Positions 9,782-19,312 are shown, numbered from the stretch's first letter. The stretch is 64,000 nucleotides of DNA from Clostridium septicum (GCF_003606265.1 NZ_CP023671.1:2418001-2482000), one strand, 5' to 3'. Program-made: numbers and translations. The notes: a model not told the origin generated them from the letters alone.

Positions 9782-11761
9782 ATGCCAGAGATTTTCAACT
9801 TAAATAATTCTTACAACATAAATAATAGTAAAAAAATATCAAGTAAGTTAACCTTTGAAATAGGAGAAAAGTTTTCTGGAAAAATAATAAAAAGAGATGA
9901 AGGAAACAAAGCTACTATTAAATTAGTTGATGGATGGGAATTTGAAGCTGAAATTGATGGAGATATAGATAGTTTAGAGCAGGGGTTTAATAAGTTTGAA
10001 GTAGAAGATTTTAAAGATGGAAAAATAAAGTTAAAGCTTGTTGGAGCAAATATTAAAAGTGATAATTCTAAAAATAGTGATATTTCAAATCTATTAGATA
10101 AAGAAGGATTAAAATCTGAGGATACTATATTACTAAAATCAATGCTTAAATTTGATATTTCACTTACTAAAGAGAATATAAAAAAAGTAAAGAGTCTTAT
10201 TAATTTTAATAAAGATATATCAGAGAATCCAAAAGAATTAAATCTATTTATAGAAAAGTATTTAGATAGCAAGGGAATATCACAAAATTCATTAAGAGGT
10301 CAATCTATAGCCAATAATCTTAAAGAATTTTTAAATGTTTTTAAAAACCTATCTAATGAAGATATATTATTATTTTTAGAGAATAATATTGACTTTACAA
10401 CTGAAAATGTTGAAGGATACAACAATTTGTTTAAAGGAAAAGGAAATATACAGGATATTCTTAAAGGCATAGATAAGTCCTTAAGTGATTTTTCAGGTAA
10501 TATATCTGAAAAAGGTATTAATAATTATATAGATAAAAATACTAGTATCGTAGAGAGTAATGAAAATATTTTAAAAGAAAAGCCGGTTATAGATAAATTA
10601 AATAGTAGTATTGCTAAAGATATTTATGAAAAGCAAGATAATGTAGTAAATAATAAAATAGATATTTTATCAATATTAAAATCAATATCAGGAAAAACGG
10701 AAGATTCAACTAAATTAGGGTTAAAGGAAATACTAAATAGTAAAAAAGATATATTTACATCTAATGAATTTGCGAATATATCATCAAAGATAGATAAAAT
10801 AGATGCAGATGAATTTTTGAATGTTTTTAAATTAACAAATACTGATTTAAATGAAACTATGTTAGATAATAAAAGTTTTAATTTTGAGTTAACTAAAAAA
10901 TCTATAGAAAAGACTATATCTAATATTTTTCAGAAAGATATTCAATTAACAGATGAAGAATCCATGAAATTAAAAGATATAATTAGTTTAGAAATTAAGG
11001 ATAATAAACATAGCAATTTAGGGTTAATTAAAAATAATAATTTAGATGAAAATCAGCAAGTCTTAAATAATATTAAAGCAAAAGATTCTTCAGTTAACGA
11101 AATATTAAATCCTAAAATGGTAGATCAGATTAGGGATGAAGTTAACAAAATAGTAGAAAAAGATATAGATAGAATGATAAATAAAAATACTGTCGCAAAT
11201 GAAAAAATGACATCTCACGAGCTAATAAAGGACTCTATAGAGTCTAGGAGCAAAGAGGGAAGTAATATTATTAAAGATATTATTTCTAAACTTAATACTG
11301 AAAGCAATCTTAGTAGCAAAATAATAAGTGTGTTAAAAGATAGTATAGGAGATATAAAATTATTTAATAAAATAAGTCAAGAATATTATTATATGGATAT
11401 GCCTATAAATATAAGGGAAAGGGATTATCCTTGTAAGCTAATAGTTAAAGATAACAGAAAAGATGGTAAAAAGATAGATAGTACAAATGTAAAATTAGTT
11501 GTAACAGTAAAAACTTCAAATTTAGGAGTTGTTGATGGATATATAAAAGTTACTGATAAAAATATAAATGTAGATCTGAAATGTGAAGAAAAATTTGTGA
11601 AATTAATAGATACAGCTAAAGAAAAACTTATAAATAATATACAAAGTATAGGATTTGTAGTAGCAGTTAAAGTAAGTAAAAAGAAAGATGAAGCATCAAT
11701 TATAAGTTGTAGAGAATTTTTCAATGACAATAATATATCTGCAATTGATATTAAAGTGTAA
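9782..11761 (+). CDS. FliK-like (YlqG-type) protein with C-terminal hook-length-control-like domain
   Basis: This 659-residue protein is rich in Lys, Asn, Ile and Asp and has no signal peptide or membrane segment. The long middle is low-complexity and charged. The last 125 or so residues (from YYYMDMPINIRERDYPCKL) have the strand pattern of the FliK C-terminal domain (Flg_hook). The assignment is supported by context: the next gene encodes only the cytoplasmic C-terminal part of FlhB, the partner FliK binds during export-specificity switching. The same gene pair occurs in Bacillus as ylqG-ylqH. No flagellar genes are nearby, so a flagellar role is uncertain. The middle region diverges too fast for family assignment by eye. 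Confidence 0.65.
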   Translation: MPEIFNLNNSYNINNSKKISSKLTFEIGEKFSGKIIKRDEGNKATIKLVDGWEFEAEIDGDIDSLEQGFNKFEVEDFKDGKIKLKLVGANIKSDNSKNSDISNLLDKEGLKSEDTILLKSMLKFDISLTKENIKKVKSLINFNKDISENPKELNLFIEKYLDSKGISQNSLRGQSIANNLKEFLNVFKNLSNEDILLFLENNIDFTTENVEGYNNLFKGKGNIQDILKGIDKSLSDFSGNISEKGINNYIDKNTSIVESNENILKEKPVIDKLNSSIAKDIYEKQDNVVNNKIDILSILKSISGKTEDSTKLGLKEILNSKKDIFTSNEFANISSKIDKIDADEFLNVFKLTNTDLNETMLDNKSFNFELTKKSIEKTISNIFQKDIQLTDEESMKLKDIISLEIKDNKHSNLGLIKNNNLDENQQVLNNIKAKDSSVNEILNPKMVDQIRDEVNKIVEKDIDRMINKNTVANEKMTSHELIKDSIESRSKEGSNIIKDIISKLNTESNLSSKIISVLKDSIGDIKLFNKISQEYYYMDMPINIRERDYPCKLIVKDNRKDGKKIDSTNVKLVVTVKTSNLGVVDGYIKVTDKNINVDLKCEEKFVKLIDTAKEKLINNIQSIGFVVAVKVSKKKDEASIISCREFFNDNNISAIDIKV

Positions 11762-11801
11762 TTGATGTAAACTTAATAAAAAGTAAAAGGTCGGTGATAA
11801 T

Positions 11802-12065
11802 ATGAGTCAAAGAAAAAAAGCTGTAGCTTTAAAATATGAGGAAAATTTTATTGCACCTTCAGTTACAGCAAGTGGTATGGGGATAATTGCAGACAATATT
11901 ATTGAAAAAGCAGAGGAAAATGATGTGCCTATAGTGTATAATAAGGAATTGACAGATTTACTTTGTAATGTAGATGTTGGATCTGATATTCCACCAGAAC
12001 TTTACGAAGCAGTGGCACATATTATTGCATATGTCACAGATTTAGATAGAATTGTAGAAAGGTGA
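11802..12065 (+). CDS. FlhB C-terminal-domain-like protein (YlqH-type)
   Basis: This 87-residue protein matches the cytoplasmic tail of FlhB/YscU export-gate proteins: VALKYEENFIAPSVTASG, then ENDVPIVYN, then GSDIPPELYEAVAHIIAYV. It begins just after the point where FlhB cleaves itself at NPTH, so it lacks both the autocleavage motif and the membrane domain. Free-standing versions (YlqH in Bacillus) have no assigned function. The gene sits 40 bases downstream of the FliK-like gene and its stop overlaps the ribosome binding region of the next gene. A regulatory role on protein export is a guess. Confidence 0.85.
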   Translation: MSQRKKAVALKYEENFIAPSVTASGMGIIADNIIEKAEENDVPIVYNKELTDLLCNVDVGSDIPPELYEAVAHIIAYVTDLDRIVER

Positions 12066-12073
12066 GTAAGTTA

Positions 12074-12763
12074 ATGGCCTTATATGCTATTTCAGATCTT
12101 CATCTTGCTTTTAGCACGGATAAGCCAATGGATATATTCGGCGAAAAATGGTATAAGCATGATGAGAAAATTAAAAAAAATTGGATGGATAAGGTTAAGG
12201 AAGAAGATTTAGTATTAATAGCAGGAGATATATCTTGGTCAATGAAAGCTGAAGAAAGTAAGTCTGATTTAGACTTTATAGACTCATTGCCAGGAAAAAA
12301 AATAATTTCAAAAGGAAATCATGATTATTGGTGGCAAGGGATAACAAAGTTAAATAAAATGTATGAAAATACAAAATTCCTTCAAAATAACTTCTATACA
12401 TATAAAGATTATGCTATTTGTGGATCAAGAGCTTGGATTTGTCCAGGTACAGATAGGTTTACAGAAAAGGATAAAAAAATATATGAAAGAGAACTTATAA
12501 GACTAAAGTTATCATTAGATTCAGCAAAAAATTCAGGATATACTAAATTTATAGTTATGATACATTATCCACCAACAAATGAAAAACATGAGGATTCAGC
12601 TTTTACTGAATTATTTAAAGAATATGGAGTAGATAAAGTTATATATGGGCATCTTCATGGTCCATCACTAGGAAATGTGATAAATGGAGAAAGAGATGGA
12701 GTAGAATATATTATGACATCCTGTGACTATATAAACTTTGATCCGAAATTGATTTTAGAGTAA
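12074..12763 (+). CDS. Calcineurin-like metallophosphoesterase
   Basis: This 229-residue enzyme has the full set of dimetal phosphoesterase motifs: SDLHL near the start, then GDISW, GNHDYWW, IHYPP and GHLHG. It should hydrolyse a phosphoester in the cytoplasm; the substrate is unknown. I prefer the ATG at 12074, nine bases after AAAGGTGA; a GTG at 12062 would add four residues and overlap the previous stop. It is probably the last gene of the FliK-like/FlhB-like operon. A large inverted repeat follows immediately. Confidence 0.88.
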   Translation: MALYAISDLHLAFSTDKPMDIFGEKWYKHDEKIKKNWMDKVKEEDLVLIAGDISWSMKAEESKSDLDFIDSLPGKKIISKGNHDYWWQGITKLNKMYENTKFLQNNFYTYKDYAICGSRAWICPGTDRFTEKDKKIYERELIRLKLSLDSAKNSGYTKFIVMIHYPPTNEKHEDSAFTELFKEYGVDKVIYGHLHGPSLGNVINGERDGVEYIMTSCDYINFDPKLILE

Positions 12764-12768
12764 AAAGG

Positions 12769-12832
12769 AGTGATTCTAAGGCTTATATTAGGGTTTTTAT
12801 AAAATAACTCTAATAGGAACTTAGAATCACTT
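12769..12832. repeat. Large hairpin after the metallophosphoesterase gene
   Basis: An outer 12-bp perfect stem (AGTGATTCTAAG with CTTAGAATCACT) encloses an inner 10-bp stem with one mismatch (TATTAGGGTT with AACTCTAATA). The run after it is TTAATTT, so it may be a terminator or an interspersed palindromic element. Confidence 0.6.
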
Positions 12833-12887
12833 AATTTACGTGAAATAAATTTATAAACTAAAGAATAGGATGGTGAAAGGTATGCAT

Positions 12888-13676
12888 ATGATGGATTATC
12901 ATATTCATTCAGACAATTCCTTCGATGGGAAGGATAGTGTAGTTTCAATATGTGAATCTGCCATAATGGCGGGGTTAAATGAAATTTGCTTTACAGATCA
13001 TTTCTCTTTAAAAGAGGATTTGAAAACTTATGGAACTTTAAATATGAAAAAATATAGTGATGAAATAAGCCATTGTAAAGAAATATTTAAAAATAATTTG
13101 ATAATTAAAGCAGGATTGGAGATATGTGAACCACATGAAACAGAAAATGAACTTAAAGAAACAATATCAAATATTCCATTTGATTTTATATTAGGTTCTA
13201 TCCATAATTTTGATCATACTGGTTTATCAACGTATATGAGGGCTCATGATAAAGAGACAAGTTATGAAGATTATTTTAGAGATGTAGATAAAATTTCTAC
13301 ATCACCATTTATAGATGTAGTTGCACATATAGATTTAATGAAGAGATATGCTTTTGTAAAGCATGGAAAATATGATTTTAATACACATAAAGAAATTATA
13401 GAACAAATACTTAAAAATATAATTAAAAGAGGTAAGGGGATAGAAGTAAACACATCTACTTTAAGAAGTGAAATAAATGAAACTATGCCTTCTATAGATA
13501 CTTTAAAAATGTATAAAGATTTAGGTGGAGAAATAATAACTATAGGCTCTGATGCCCATTGTACAAAAGATGTAGCAGCAGGAATAAAGGAAAGTTTAGA
13601 GTTATTAAAAGAAGTTGGCTTTGAAAATATATATACTTTTGATGAAAGAAAGCCAATTATACATAAAATTAAATAG
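12888..13676 (+). CDS. PHP-domain histidinol-phosphatase-family protein
   Basis: This protein of about 262 residues opens with MMDYHIHSD, the first metal-binding motif of PHP phosphoesterases. CFTDHF, GLEICEPH, GSIHNF, VVAHIDL and GSDAHC follow. The family includes HisK/HisJ histidinol-phosphate phosphatases of Firmicutes, which make histidinol in histidine biosynthesis, but no his genes are near, so the substrate is uncertain. I chose the ATG at 12888 because GAAAGG lies seven bases before it; starts at 12870 or 12882 are poorly spaced. A terminator follows seven bases after the stop. Confidence 0.82.
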   Translation: MMDYHIHSDNSFDGKDSVVSICESAIMAGLNEICFTDHFSLKEDLKTYGTLNMKKYSDEISHCKEIFKNNLIIKAGLEICEPHETENELKETISNIPFDFILGSIHNFDHTGLSTYMRAHDKETSYEDYFRDVDKISTSPFIDVVAHIDLMKRYAFVKHGKYDFNTHKEIIEQILKNIIKRGKGIEVNTSTLRSEINETMPSIDTLKMYKDLGGEIITIGSDAHCTKDVAAGIKESLELLKEVGFENIYTFDERKPIIHKIK

Positions 13677-13682
13677 AATATT

Positions 13683-13714
13683 AAATGGATATTAATTTAA
13701 TATCCATTTTTATA
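13683..13714 (+). terminator. Terminator of the PHP phosphatase gene
   Basis: A near-perfect palindrome (stem AAATGGATATTAA) is followed by TTTTTATATT. Confidence 0.8.
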
Positions 13715-13802
13715 TTAAAATAAATAAAAAAACATTGATTTTTTAGTAACTATATCGTAAAATTTGAATATAGTAATATTAAGAAGAGAAGGGAGTGAGG
13801 AG

Positions 13803-14081
13803 ATGGATAATAATTATAAGCAATTTGAAGAAGTAGCAGAATTTTTAAAAGTTTTAGCTCATCCAGTTAGATTATGTATTGTAAAGGGACTTTTAGAAAA
13901 GGGATGTTGTAATGTAAGTAGCATGCAAAATTGCATGGAAATGCCTCAATCTACTATCTCTCAACACCTACAAAAATTAAGAAGTGTTGGTATTATAAAG
14001 GGTGAAAGAAACGGACTTGAAATTGTATATAAAATAGCAGATTCCAGAGTTGAGAAAATATTAGAAGCATTAATTATATAA
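13803..14081 (+). CDS. ArsR-family repressor, candidate sulfur-responsive regulator
   Basis: This 92-residue winged-helix protein has the ArsR core LKVLAHPVRLCIVKGLL, then the recognition helix QSTISQHLQKLRSVGI. Cysteines cluster in the region where thiol- or metal-sensing ArsR members bind ligands (KGCCNVSSMQNC). I chose the ATG at 13803 from the GGGAGTGAGG ahead of it. The next gene encodes a sulfur-trafficking fusion with CoA-disulfide reductase and rhodanese domains. By analogy with persulfide-sensing ArsR proteins of the SqrR/BigR type, this regulator probably senses reactive sulfur and controls that gene. This is inferred from gene order; a thiol-oxidant or metalloid signal is the alternative. 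Confidence 0.85.
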   Translation: MDNNYKQFEEVAEFLKVLAHPVRLCIVKGLLEKGCCNVSSMQNCMEMPQSTISQHLQKLRSVGIIKGERNGLEIVYKIADSRVEKILEALII

Positions 14082-14089
14082 AGTTTTTA

Positions 14090-14125
14090 GATGAAGCTAA
14101 TTGATAAACAGAGATTAGCTTCATC
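14090..14125 (+). terminator. Hairpin between arsR and the sulfur-trafficking fusion gene
   Basis: A 12-bp perfect stem (GATGAAGCTAAT with ATTAGCTTCATC) has no strong T-run after it, so it could be a terminator or an mRNA stability element. Confidence 0.55.
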
Positions 14126-14231
14126 AAGAACAATATATTTTTAGAATATATATCGTTAAAACTTAATATATAGATAAATGAAAATAATTTATTATTATGT
14201 TAAGAAAAATATAATTATTGGAGGGAGAACT

Positions 14232-16682
14232 ATGAATAAAAAAGTTTTAATTGTTGGAGGAGTGGCAGGAGGAGCATCAGCAGCAGCAAGACTTAGAAGA
14301 TTAAATGAAAATATAGAAATAATTGTTTTTGAAAAAGGAGAATATATATCTTTTGCAAATTGCGGTTTACCTTATTATGTAGGAGAATCAATAAAGGAAA
14401 GAGATGCGTTATTACTTCAAACTCCTGAGAAAATGAAAGCACGATTTAATATTGATGTAAGAATAAATAGCGAAGTTATAAGTATAGATGCTAATAAAAA
14501 AACGATTAAAGTTAATTCAAGGTTTGATGGTGAATATGAAGAAAGCTATGATTATCTTGTTTTATCGCCTGGAGCAAAGCCTATAAAGCCTAATCTGCCA
14601 GGTATTGACAGTAATAAAATTTTTCAAGTAAGAAATTTACCTGATATAGATAATATAAAGCAATATGTAGACAATAAAAATGTTAAAAATGCAGTTGTTA
14701 TTGGTGGTGGATTTATTGGAATAGAAATGACTGAGAACTTAAAAGAAAGAGGGATTCAAGTTACTTTAATAGAAGCAGCACCACATATATTAACACCACT
14801 TGACTCTGAATTTTCAGCTTTGGTAGAAAAGGAGTTAAACGAAAATGGCATAAGTATAATCCTAGAAGATAAGGTTATCGGATTTGATGATAGAGGATTA
14901 GATATTAAAGTAAAACTTTCAAGTGGTAAAGAAATAGTTTGTGATATGATTGTTTCAGCCATAGGTGTAACCCCGGATACTGAGTTTATTAAAGGATCAG
15001 GAATTGAGCTTGGAGAAAGAGGACATATTAAAGTTGATGAGCATATGAGAACAAATAAAGATGGTGTATTTGCAGTAGGAGATGCTATTTCAGTTAGAGA
15101 TTTTGTAAATGGAAATGAAGCTTTTATTCCTTTAGCAGGCCCTGCAAATAGACAAGGAAGAATAGTGGCAGATAATATAGCTAACATTGACTCAAAATAT
15201 AAAGGAACATTAGGAACTTCTATTATAAAAGTTTTTGATATGGTAGCTGCTACAACAGGGAATAATGAAAGAACTTTAAAGAGATATGGAATTAAATATA
15301 ATAAAGTCTATTTACACCCAATGAGTCATGCAGGATATTATCCAAATTCAACACCATTAACAATTAAAGTTTTATATGATTTTGAAGGAAAAATTTTAGG
15401 AGCACAAGCATTAGGATATGAAGGTGTAGATAAATTTATAGATGTAATAGCAACAACAATTAATTTTGGTGGAACTATCAATGATTTAACAGAATTAGAG
15501 CTTGCATATGCCCCTCCATTTTTATCTGCAAAATCACCAGCAAATATGGCTGGGTTTATGGCACAAAACCAAAGTAAATCTTTAATAGATGTCATCAACA
15601 TAGATGAGCTAAAGGATTTTAACCCAGAGAAGAGCATGCTTTTAGATGTAAGAGATAAAGAAGAGGTTATAAATGGAGCTATAAAAGATTCAATAAATAT
15701 ACCAGTAAATAATTTAAGAGAAAATTTAGATAAATTAGATAAAGATAAAGAAATACTGATTTACTGTGCAGTAGGAATAAGAGGATATATAGCAGGTAGA
15801 ATATTAACTAATAATGGATTTAAGGTTAAAAATTTAAATGGTGGATATAAAACTTATTCAAATTATGAATATAGAGCAAAAGAAATAAAAAATGAAGATA
15901 AAATAAATAACAATACGATAAATAAAGACTTAGAAACAATGGTTGTTAAGGAATTAAATGCTACAGGGCTTTCTTGTCCAGGTCCATTAATGCAAGTGAA
16001 GGCAACTATGGATAAAATGAATAATGGAGATATATTAAAGGTAAAAGTATCGGATGAAGGTTTTTACAGAGATATTGAAGCATGGACAAAGAGAACTAGA
16101 AATGAATTATTATGTATAGATAAAAATAAGGGGATAATTGAAGCAACAATTAAAAAAGGTTTAAGTCAGAGTGCTAGTGAGACTGCTATTACAACTTCAA
16201 ATATAAGTGAAAAGAATGGACAAACAATGGTTGTATTTAGTGGAGACTTAGACAAAGCAATAGCATCATTTATAATAGCTAATGGAGCGGCAGCTATGGG
16301 GAAAAAGGTAACAATGTTATTTACCTTCTGGGGACTAAATATTTTAAGAAAACAAGAGAAAATAAAGGTATCTAAAAATATTATAGAAAAAGCATTTGGA
16401 ATTATGATGCCAAGAGGTAGTAAAAAATTAGGTTTATCAAAAATGAACATGTGTGGAATAGGATCTAAAATGATTAGAGGAGTCATGAATAACAAGAACA
16501 TTCAATCATTAGAAGATCTAATGCAAGCAGCTATAGATAATGGAATAGAAATAGTAGCATGTACTATGTCAATGGATGTAATGGGAATAAAGAAAGAAGA
16601 GCTTATAGATGGAATAACTTATGGTGGTGTAGGATATTATCTAGGGGAAGCTGAAGAAGCAAATGTTAATTTGTTTATTTAA
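14232..16682 (+). CDS. CoA-disulfide reductase-rhodanese-TusA-DsrE-like fusion protein
   Basis: This 816-residue protein joins four sulfur-handling modules. Residues 1 to about 450 are a pyridine-nucleotide disulfide oxidoreductase of the CoA-disulfide/persulfide reductase type: FAD-binding GGVAGGASAAAR and active C44 in FANCGLPYYVG. A rhodanese domain follows at about 465-550, with catalytic C512 (YCAVGIRGY). A TusA domain starts near 575, with the CPGP motif at C582. A DsrE/F-like domain runs from about 665 to the end. Such fusions move persulfide sulfur between carriers and reduce CoA or low-molecular-weight persulfides. The ATG at 14232 follows GGAGGGA. The adjacent ArsR protein is its likely regulator. 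The same architecture is known in other Firmicutes. Confidence 0.93.
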   Translation: MNKKVLIVGGVAGGASAAARLRRLNENIEIIVFEKGEYISFANCGLPYYVGESIKERDALLLQTPEKMKARFNIDVRINSEVISIDANKKTIKVNSRFDGEYEESYDYLVLSPGAKPIKPNLPGIDSNKIFQVRNLPDIDNIKQYVDNKNVKNAVVIGGGFIGIEMTENLKERGIQVTLIEAAPHILTPLDSEFSALVEKELNENGISIILEDKVIGFDDRGLDIKVKLSSGKEIVCDMIVSAIGVTPDTEFIKGSGIELGERGHIKVDEHMRTNKDGVFAVGDAISVRDFVNGNEAFIPLAGPANRQGRIVADNIANIDSKYKGTLGTSIIKVFDMVAATTGNNERTLKRYGIKYNKVYLHPMSHAGYYPNSTPLTIKVLYDFEGKILGAQALGYEGVDKFIDVIATTINFGGTINDLTELELAYAPPFLSAKSPANMAGFMAQNQSKSLIDVINIDELKDFNPEKSMLLDVRDKEEVINGAIKDSINIPVNNLRENLDKLDKDKEILIYCAVGIRGYIAGRILTNNGFKVKNLNGGYKTYSNYEYRAKEIKNEDKINNNTINKDLETMVVKELNATGLSCPGPLMQVKATMDKMNNGDILKVKVSDEGFYRDIEAWTKRTRNELLCIDKNKGIIEATIKKGLSQSASETAITTSNISEKNGQTMVVFSGDLDKAIASFIIANGAAAMGKKVTMLFTFWGLNILRKQEKIKVSKNIIEKAFGIMMPRGSKKLGLSKMNMCGIGSKMIRGVMNNKNIQSLEDLMQAAIDNGIEIVACTMSMDVMGIKKEELIDGITYGGVGYYLGEAEEANVNLFI

Positions 16683-16705
16683 AATATAATAATTTATGTT
16701 TGTAG

Positions 16706-16736
16706 AAAGAGGCAATAATATTATTGCTTCTTTTAA
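16706..16736 (+). terminator. Terminator of the sulfur-trafficking fusion gene
   Basis: AAAGAGGCAATAA pairs with TTATTGCTTCTTT (one G-T pair) and is followed by T residues. Confidence 0.75.
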
Positions 16737-16840
16737 CTTTAACTTAATTTAAAAGATAAGATCCATAAAAACAAGGAGATTTATATAAAAAAATATAATT
16801 TTATTATATAATTATCTTGAAATTAAGGGGGAGATTTTAA

Positions 16841-17536
16841 ATGGAGAAGAAGGATATTAATATTTTAATAGTTGAAGATGATACTGATATAAATGGATTA
16901 TTATATCAGATTTTACTAACAGAAGGATATAATGTAAAACAAGCATTTTCAGGAACAGAGGCAAAAATGTGCTTAGATATCTTTAAATTTGATCTTGTAT
17001 TATTAGATTTAATGTTACCAGGTATGACAGGAGAAGAGATAATACGGGAAGTTAGAAAAGTAAAGAATATGCCTATAATAGTAATATCAGCAAAAACAAA
17101 GCAAGAAGATATAATAAATGTATTAAAAATGGGTGCAGATGATTTTGTCTTAAAACCATTTAATGTAAAAGAGGTATTAGCTAGAGTTGAAGCTCAATTA
17201 AGGAGGTACACAAAATTTTCTAAAGAAGAAGAAAGTAATATTTTAAGATATAAGGAATTACAGTTAGATAAAGATTTAGTAGAAATTAAAGTAAAGGGAC
17301 AGATTGTACAAGCTACTGCTAAAGAATTTGCAATAGTAGAGTTATTAATGGAGCATCCTAAAAAGGTATTTACTAGAGCTAATATATTTGAACATGTTTG
17401 GAACGAAGAGTTTTTAGGAGATGACAATACTGTTAATGTACATGTTAGTAATATAAGATCTAAAATCTCAGCGGTAGATAAAGAGAATGAATATATAAAA
17501 ACTGTTTGGGGCATTGGATTTAAGTTATTAGAATAA
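16841..17536 (+). CDS. OmpR-family response regulator of an ABC-transporter module
   Basis: This 231-residue regulator has a receiver domain with phospho-acceptor D56 (LVLLDLMLP) and a C-terminal winged helix (NTVNVHVSNIRSKI, then VWGIGFKLL). It heads a four-gene module of response regulator, ABC ATPase, ABC-2 permease and histidine kinase. That order is typical of antimicrobial-peptide sensing and detoxification systems in Firmicutes (Bcr/Cpr-like). A GGGGGAG site precedes the ATG. Confidence 0.92.
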   Translation: MEKKDINILIVEDDTDINGLLYQILLTEGYNVKQAFSGTEAKMCLDIFKFDLVLLDLMLPGMTGEEIIREVRKVKNMPIIVISAKTKQEDIINVLKMGADDFVLKPFNVKEVLARVEAQLRRYTKFSKEEESNILRYKELQLDKDLVEIKVKGQIVQATAKEFAIVELLMEHPKKVFTRANIFEHVWNEEFLGDDNTVNVHVSNIRSKISAVDKENEYIKTVWGIGFKLLE

Positions 17537-17625
17537 CTTAATACTTTCTTAATGTTTTCTTTAATGTATCTTGGTAGTTATATTCTATAATAACTACATA
17601 AAGACATTTGAAAGGATTGAACTAA

Positions 17626-18549
17626 ATGAGTGAAAATATTCTTGTAACGAGAAATCTATGTAAGAATTATGGAAAAACAGTTGTATTAGATAATATTAAC
17701 ATGACTGTTAAAAAAGGAAGTATATATGGTTTAGTAGGTAAAAATGGTGCTGGTAAAACTACAATAGTTAGAATGGCATTATCATTAGCAAATATAACAG
17801 CTGGAGAAATTGAATTATTTAATAAAACTACTGAAAGGGAAAAGGTAATACAGCATTCAAGGATAGGAGCAATGATAGAAACACCAGCGTTTTTTCCAGG
17901 ACTAACGGCAAAACAAAATCTTGAATATTATAGAATTCAAAGAGGGATAGCAGATAAAAGTTCAGTAGATGAAGCTTTAAAGCTAGTTGGATTATCAGAT
18001 GCCGGAAGAAAGAAATTTAAAGGTTTCTCTCTTGGAATGAAACAAAGACTTGGTTTAGCTTTAGCACTATTAGGAAATCCAGATTTTTTAATATTAGATG
18101 AACCTATTAATGGTTTAGATCCTATTGGGATTAAAGAAATTAGAGAGATATTATTAGAATTAAATAAAATTAAAGATGTAACAATATTAATTTCAAGTCA
18201 TATTCTTGGAGAACTTTCTCAATTAGCAACTAATTACGGATTTATAAATAGTGGTAAATTAGTAGAAGAAATATCAGCGGAAGAGTTAGAAGAGAGATGT
18301 AAGCATTGTTTATCTATAAAAGTTGATAATGTTGAAAAGGCTTCAATAATATTGGAAAAAGAACTAAATTGTAAAGATTACGAAATTTTAAATGATGGTT
18401 TAATTAAAGTGTACAAGCATTTAGACGAACCTTATTTAGTAAATAGTAAATTAGTAAAGAATGATATTAAAGTTTATTCTTTAGAAAGAACGGGAAGTAA
18501 TTTAGAAGAATATTTCCTAGAGTTAGTAGGAGGTAATCAAAATGCTTAA
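17626..18549 (+). CDS. ABC transporter ATP-binding protein (bacitracin/lantibiotic-type)
   Basis: This 307-residue ATPase has Walker A GKNGAGKTT near residue 39, the signature SLGMKQR, Walker B FLILDEPINGLDP and the H-loop SSHILGEL. The C-terminal extension of about 90 residues is like that of BcrA-type exporters. It should power the permease encoded next, whose start overlaps its stop by 8 bases. The likely role is removal of, or resistance to, a membrane-active peptide; the true substrate is unknown. Confidence 0.93.
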   Translation: MSENILVTRNLCKNYGKTVVLDNINMTVKKGSIYGLVGKNGAGKTTIVRMALSLANITAGEIELFNKTTEREKVIQHSRIGAMIETPAFFPGLTAKQNLEYYRIQRGIADKSSVDEALKLVGLSDAGRKKFKGFSLGMKQRLGLALALLGNPDFLILDEPINGLDPIGIKEIREILLELNKIKDVTILISSHILGELSQLATNYGFINSGKLVEEISAEELEERCKHCLSIKVDNVEKASIILEKELNCKDYEILNDGLIKVYKHLDEPYLVNSKLVKNDIKVYSLERTGSNLEEYFLELVGGNQNA

Positions 18550-19291
18550 TTTAATAAGAGCTGAGTTATATAAATATTCTAAAAGACCATTTATGTATGT
18601 TTATGCAGGTATGCTATCATTAGGAATTTTATTAATTCCAATATTGTCAAATTTTTGGACCGTAGGAATAGAGTATATAACTAGGGAATTTATTTATACA
18701 CTAATAGGATCATCATTTATGGGAATACTTATATTTTCTATGCTTTTTGGAATAGTATTACAAGAGGAATATAAAGAAAAAACCTTGAAAAATATTATAG
18801 TATCAGATATATCAAAAACAAAGATATATATTGCAAAATATATATCACAAGTAATACTAGGATTAATTTTATCAGCAATGTGTTTAATTATATTCTTTAT
18901 AGCTATTTCAATGGTTAGAACTGGTGATGGATATAGTTCAAAATTAGTAGGTGATTTTTTAATTAGATTCTTAGTATCAATACCTATGTATATGGCTGGA
19001 ATAGCATTAGGAGATATATTAGTAGTTTTATTTAAACAAAGTGGAATGTATGCATTAGTGTATTATTTTATTATAATTTTCACACCAAAAGTAATTGATA
19101 TGTTGGCTTGGAAAGTATGTGATAAGATTGCTTTGGTAAAATCATATTTATTAACTGAAGCATTAAATAAAGTAATTATACCATACCCACCAATAGAATC
19201 TATGTTAAAATCTTTAGCTATTTCAACAATGTATATAATAGTGTGTTTAATTATAGGAATTATCTTAATAAATAGACGAGAAGTAAAATAA
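18542..19291 (+). CDS. ABC-2-type transporter permease
   Basis: This 249-residue integral membrane protein has six predicted hydrophobic segments, starting at about residues 18-38 and ending at 225-245. A cytoplasmic EEYKEKTLKN segment after the second helix is a hallmark of ABC-2 permeases of the BcrB type. It overlaps the ATPase gene and is followed 21 bases later by the kinase gene. Confidence 0.88.
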   Translation: MLNLIRAELYKYSKRPFMYVYAGMLSLGILLIPILSNFWTVGIEYITREFIYTLIGSSFMGILIFSMLFGIVLQEEYKEKTLKNIIVSDISKTKIYIAKYISQVILGLILSAMCLIIFFIAISMVRTGDGYSSKLVGDFLIRFLVSIPMYMAGIALGDILVVLFKQSGMYALVYYFIIIFTPKVIDMLAWKVCDKIALVKSYLLTEALNKVIIPYPPIESMLKSLAISTMYIIVCLIIGIILINRREVK

Positions 19292-19312
19292 TTATTCATA
19301 GGCGGGGATTAT

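Noticed and set aside
9811..10272. Long minus-strand reading frame inside the FliK-like gene
   Set aside because: It is fully covered by the plus-strand gene, has no ribosome binding site and reads as Ser/Phe/Leu-rich antisense of Lys/Asn-rich coding sequence. The same holds for similar antisense frames within glcT, the sulfur-relay fusion, leuS and the EIICB gene.
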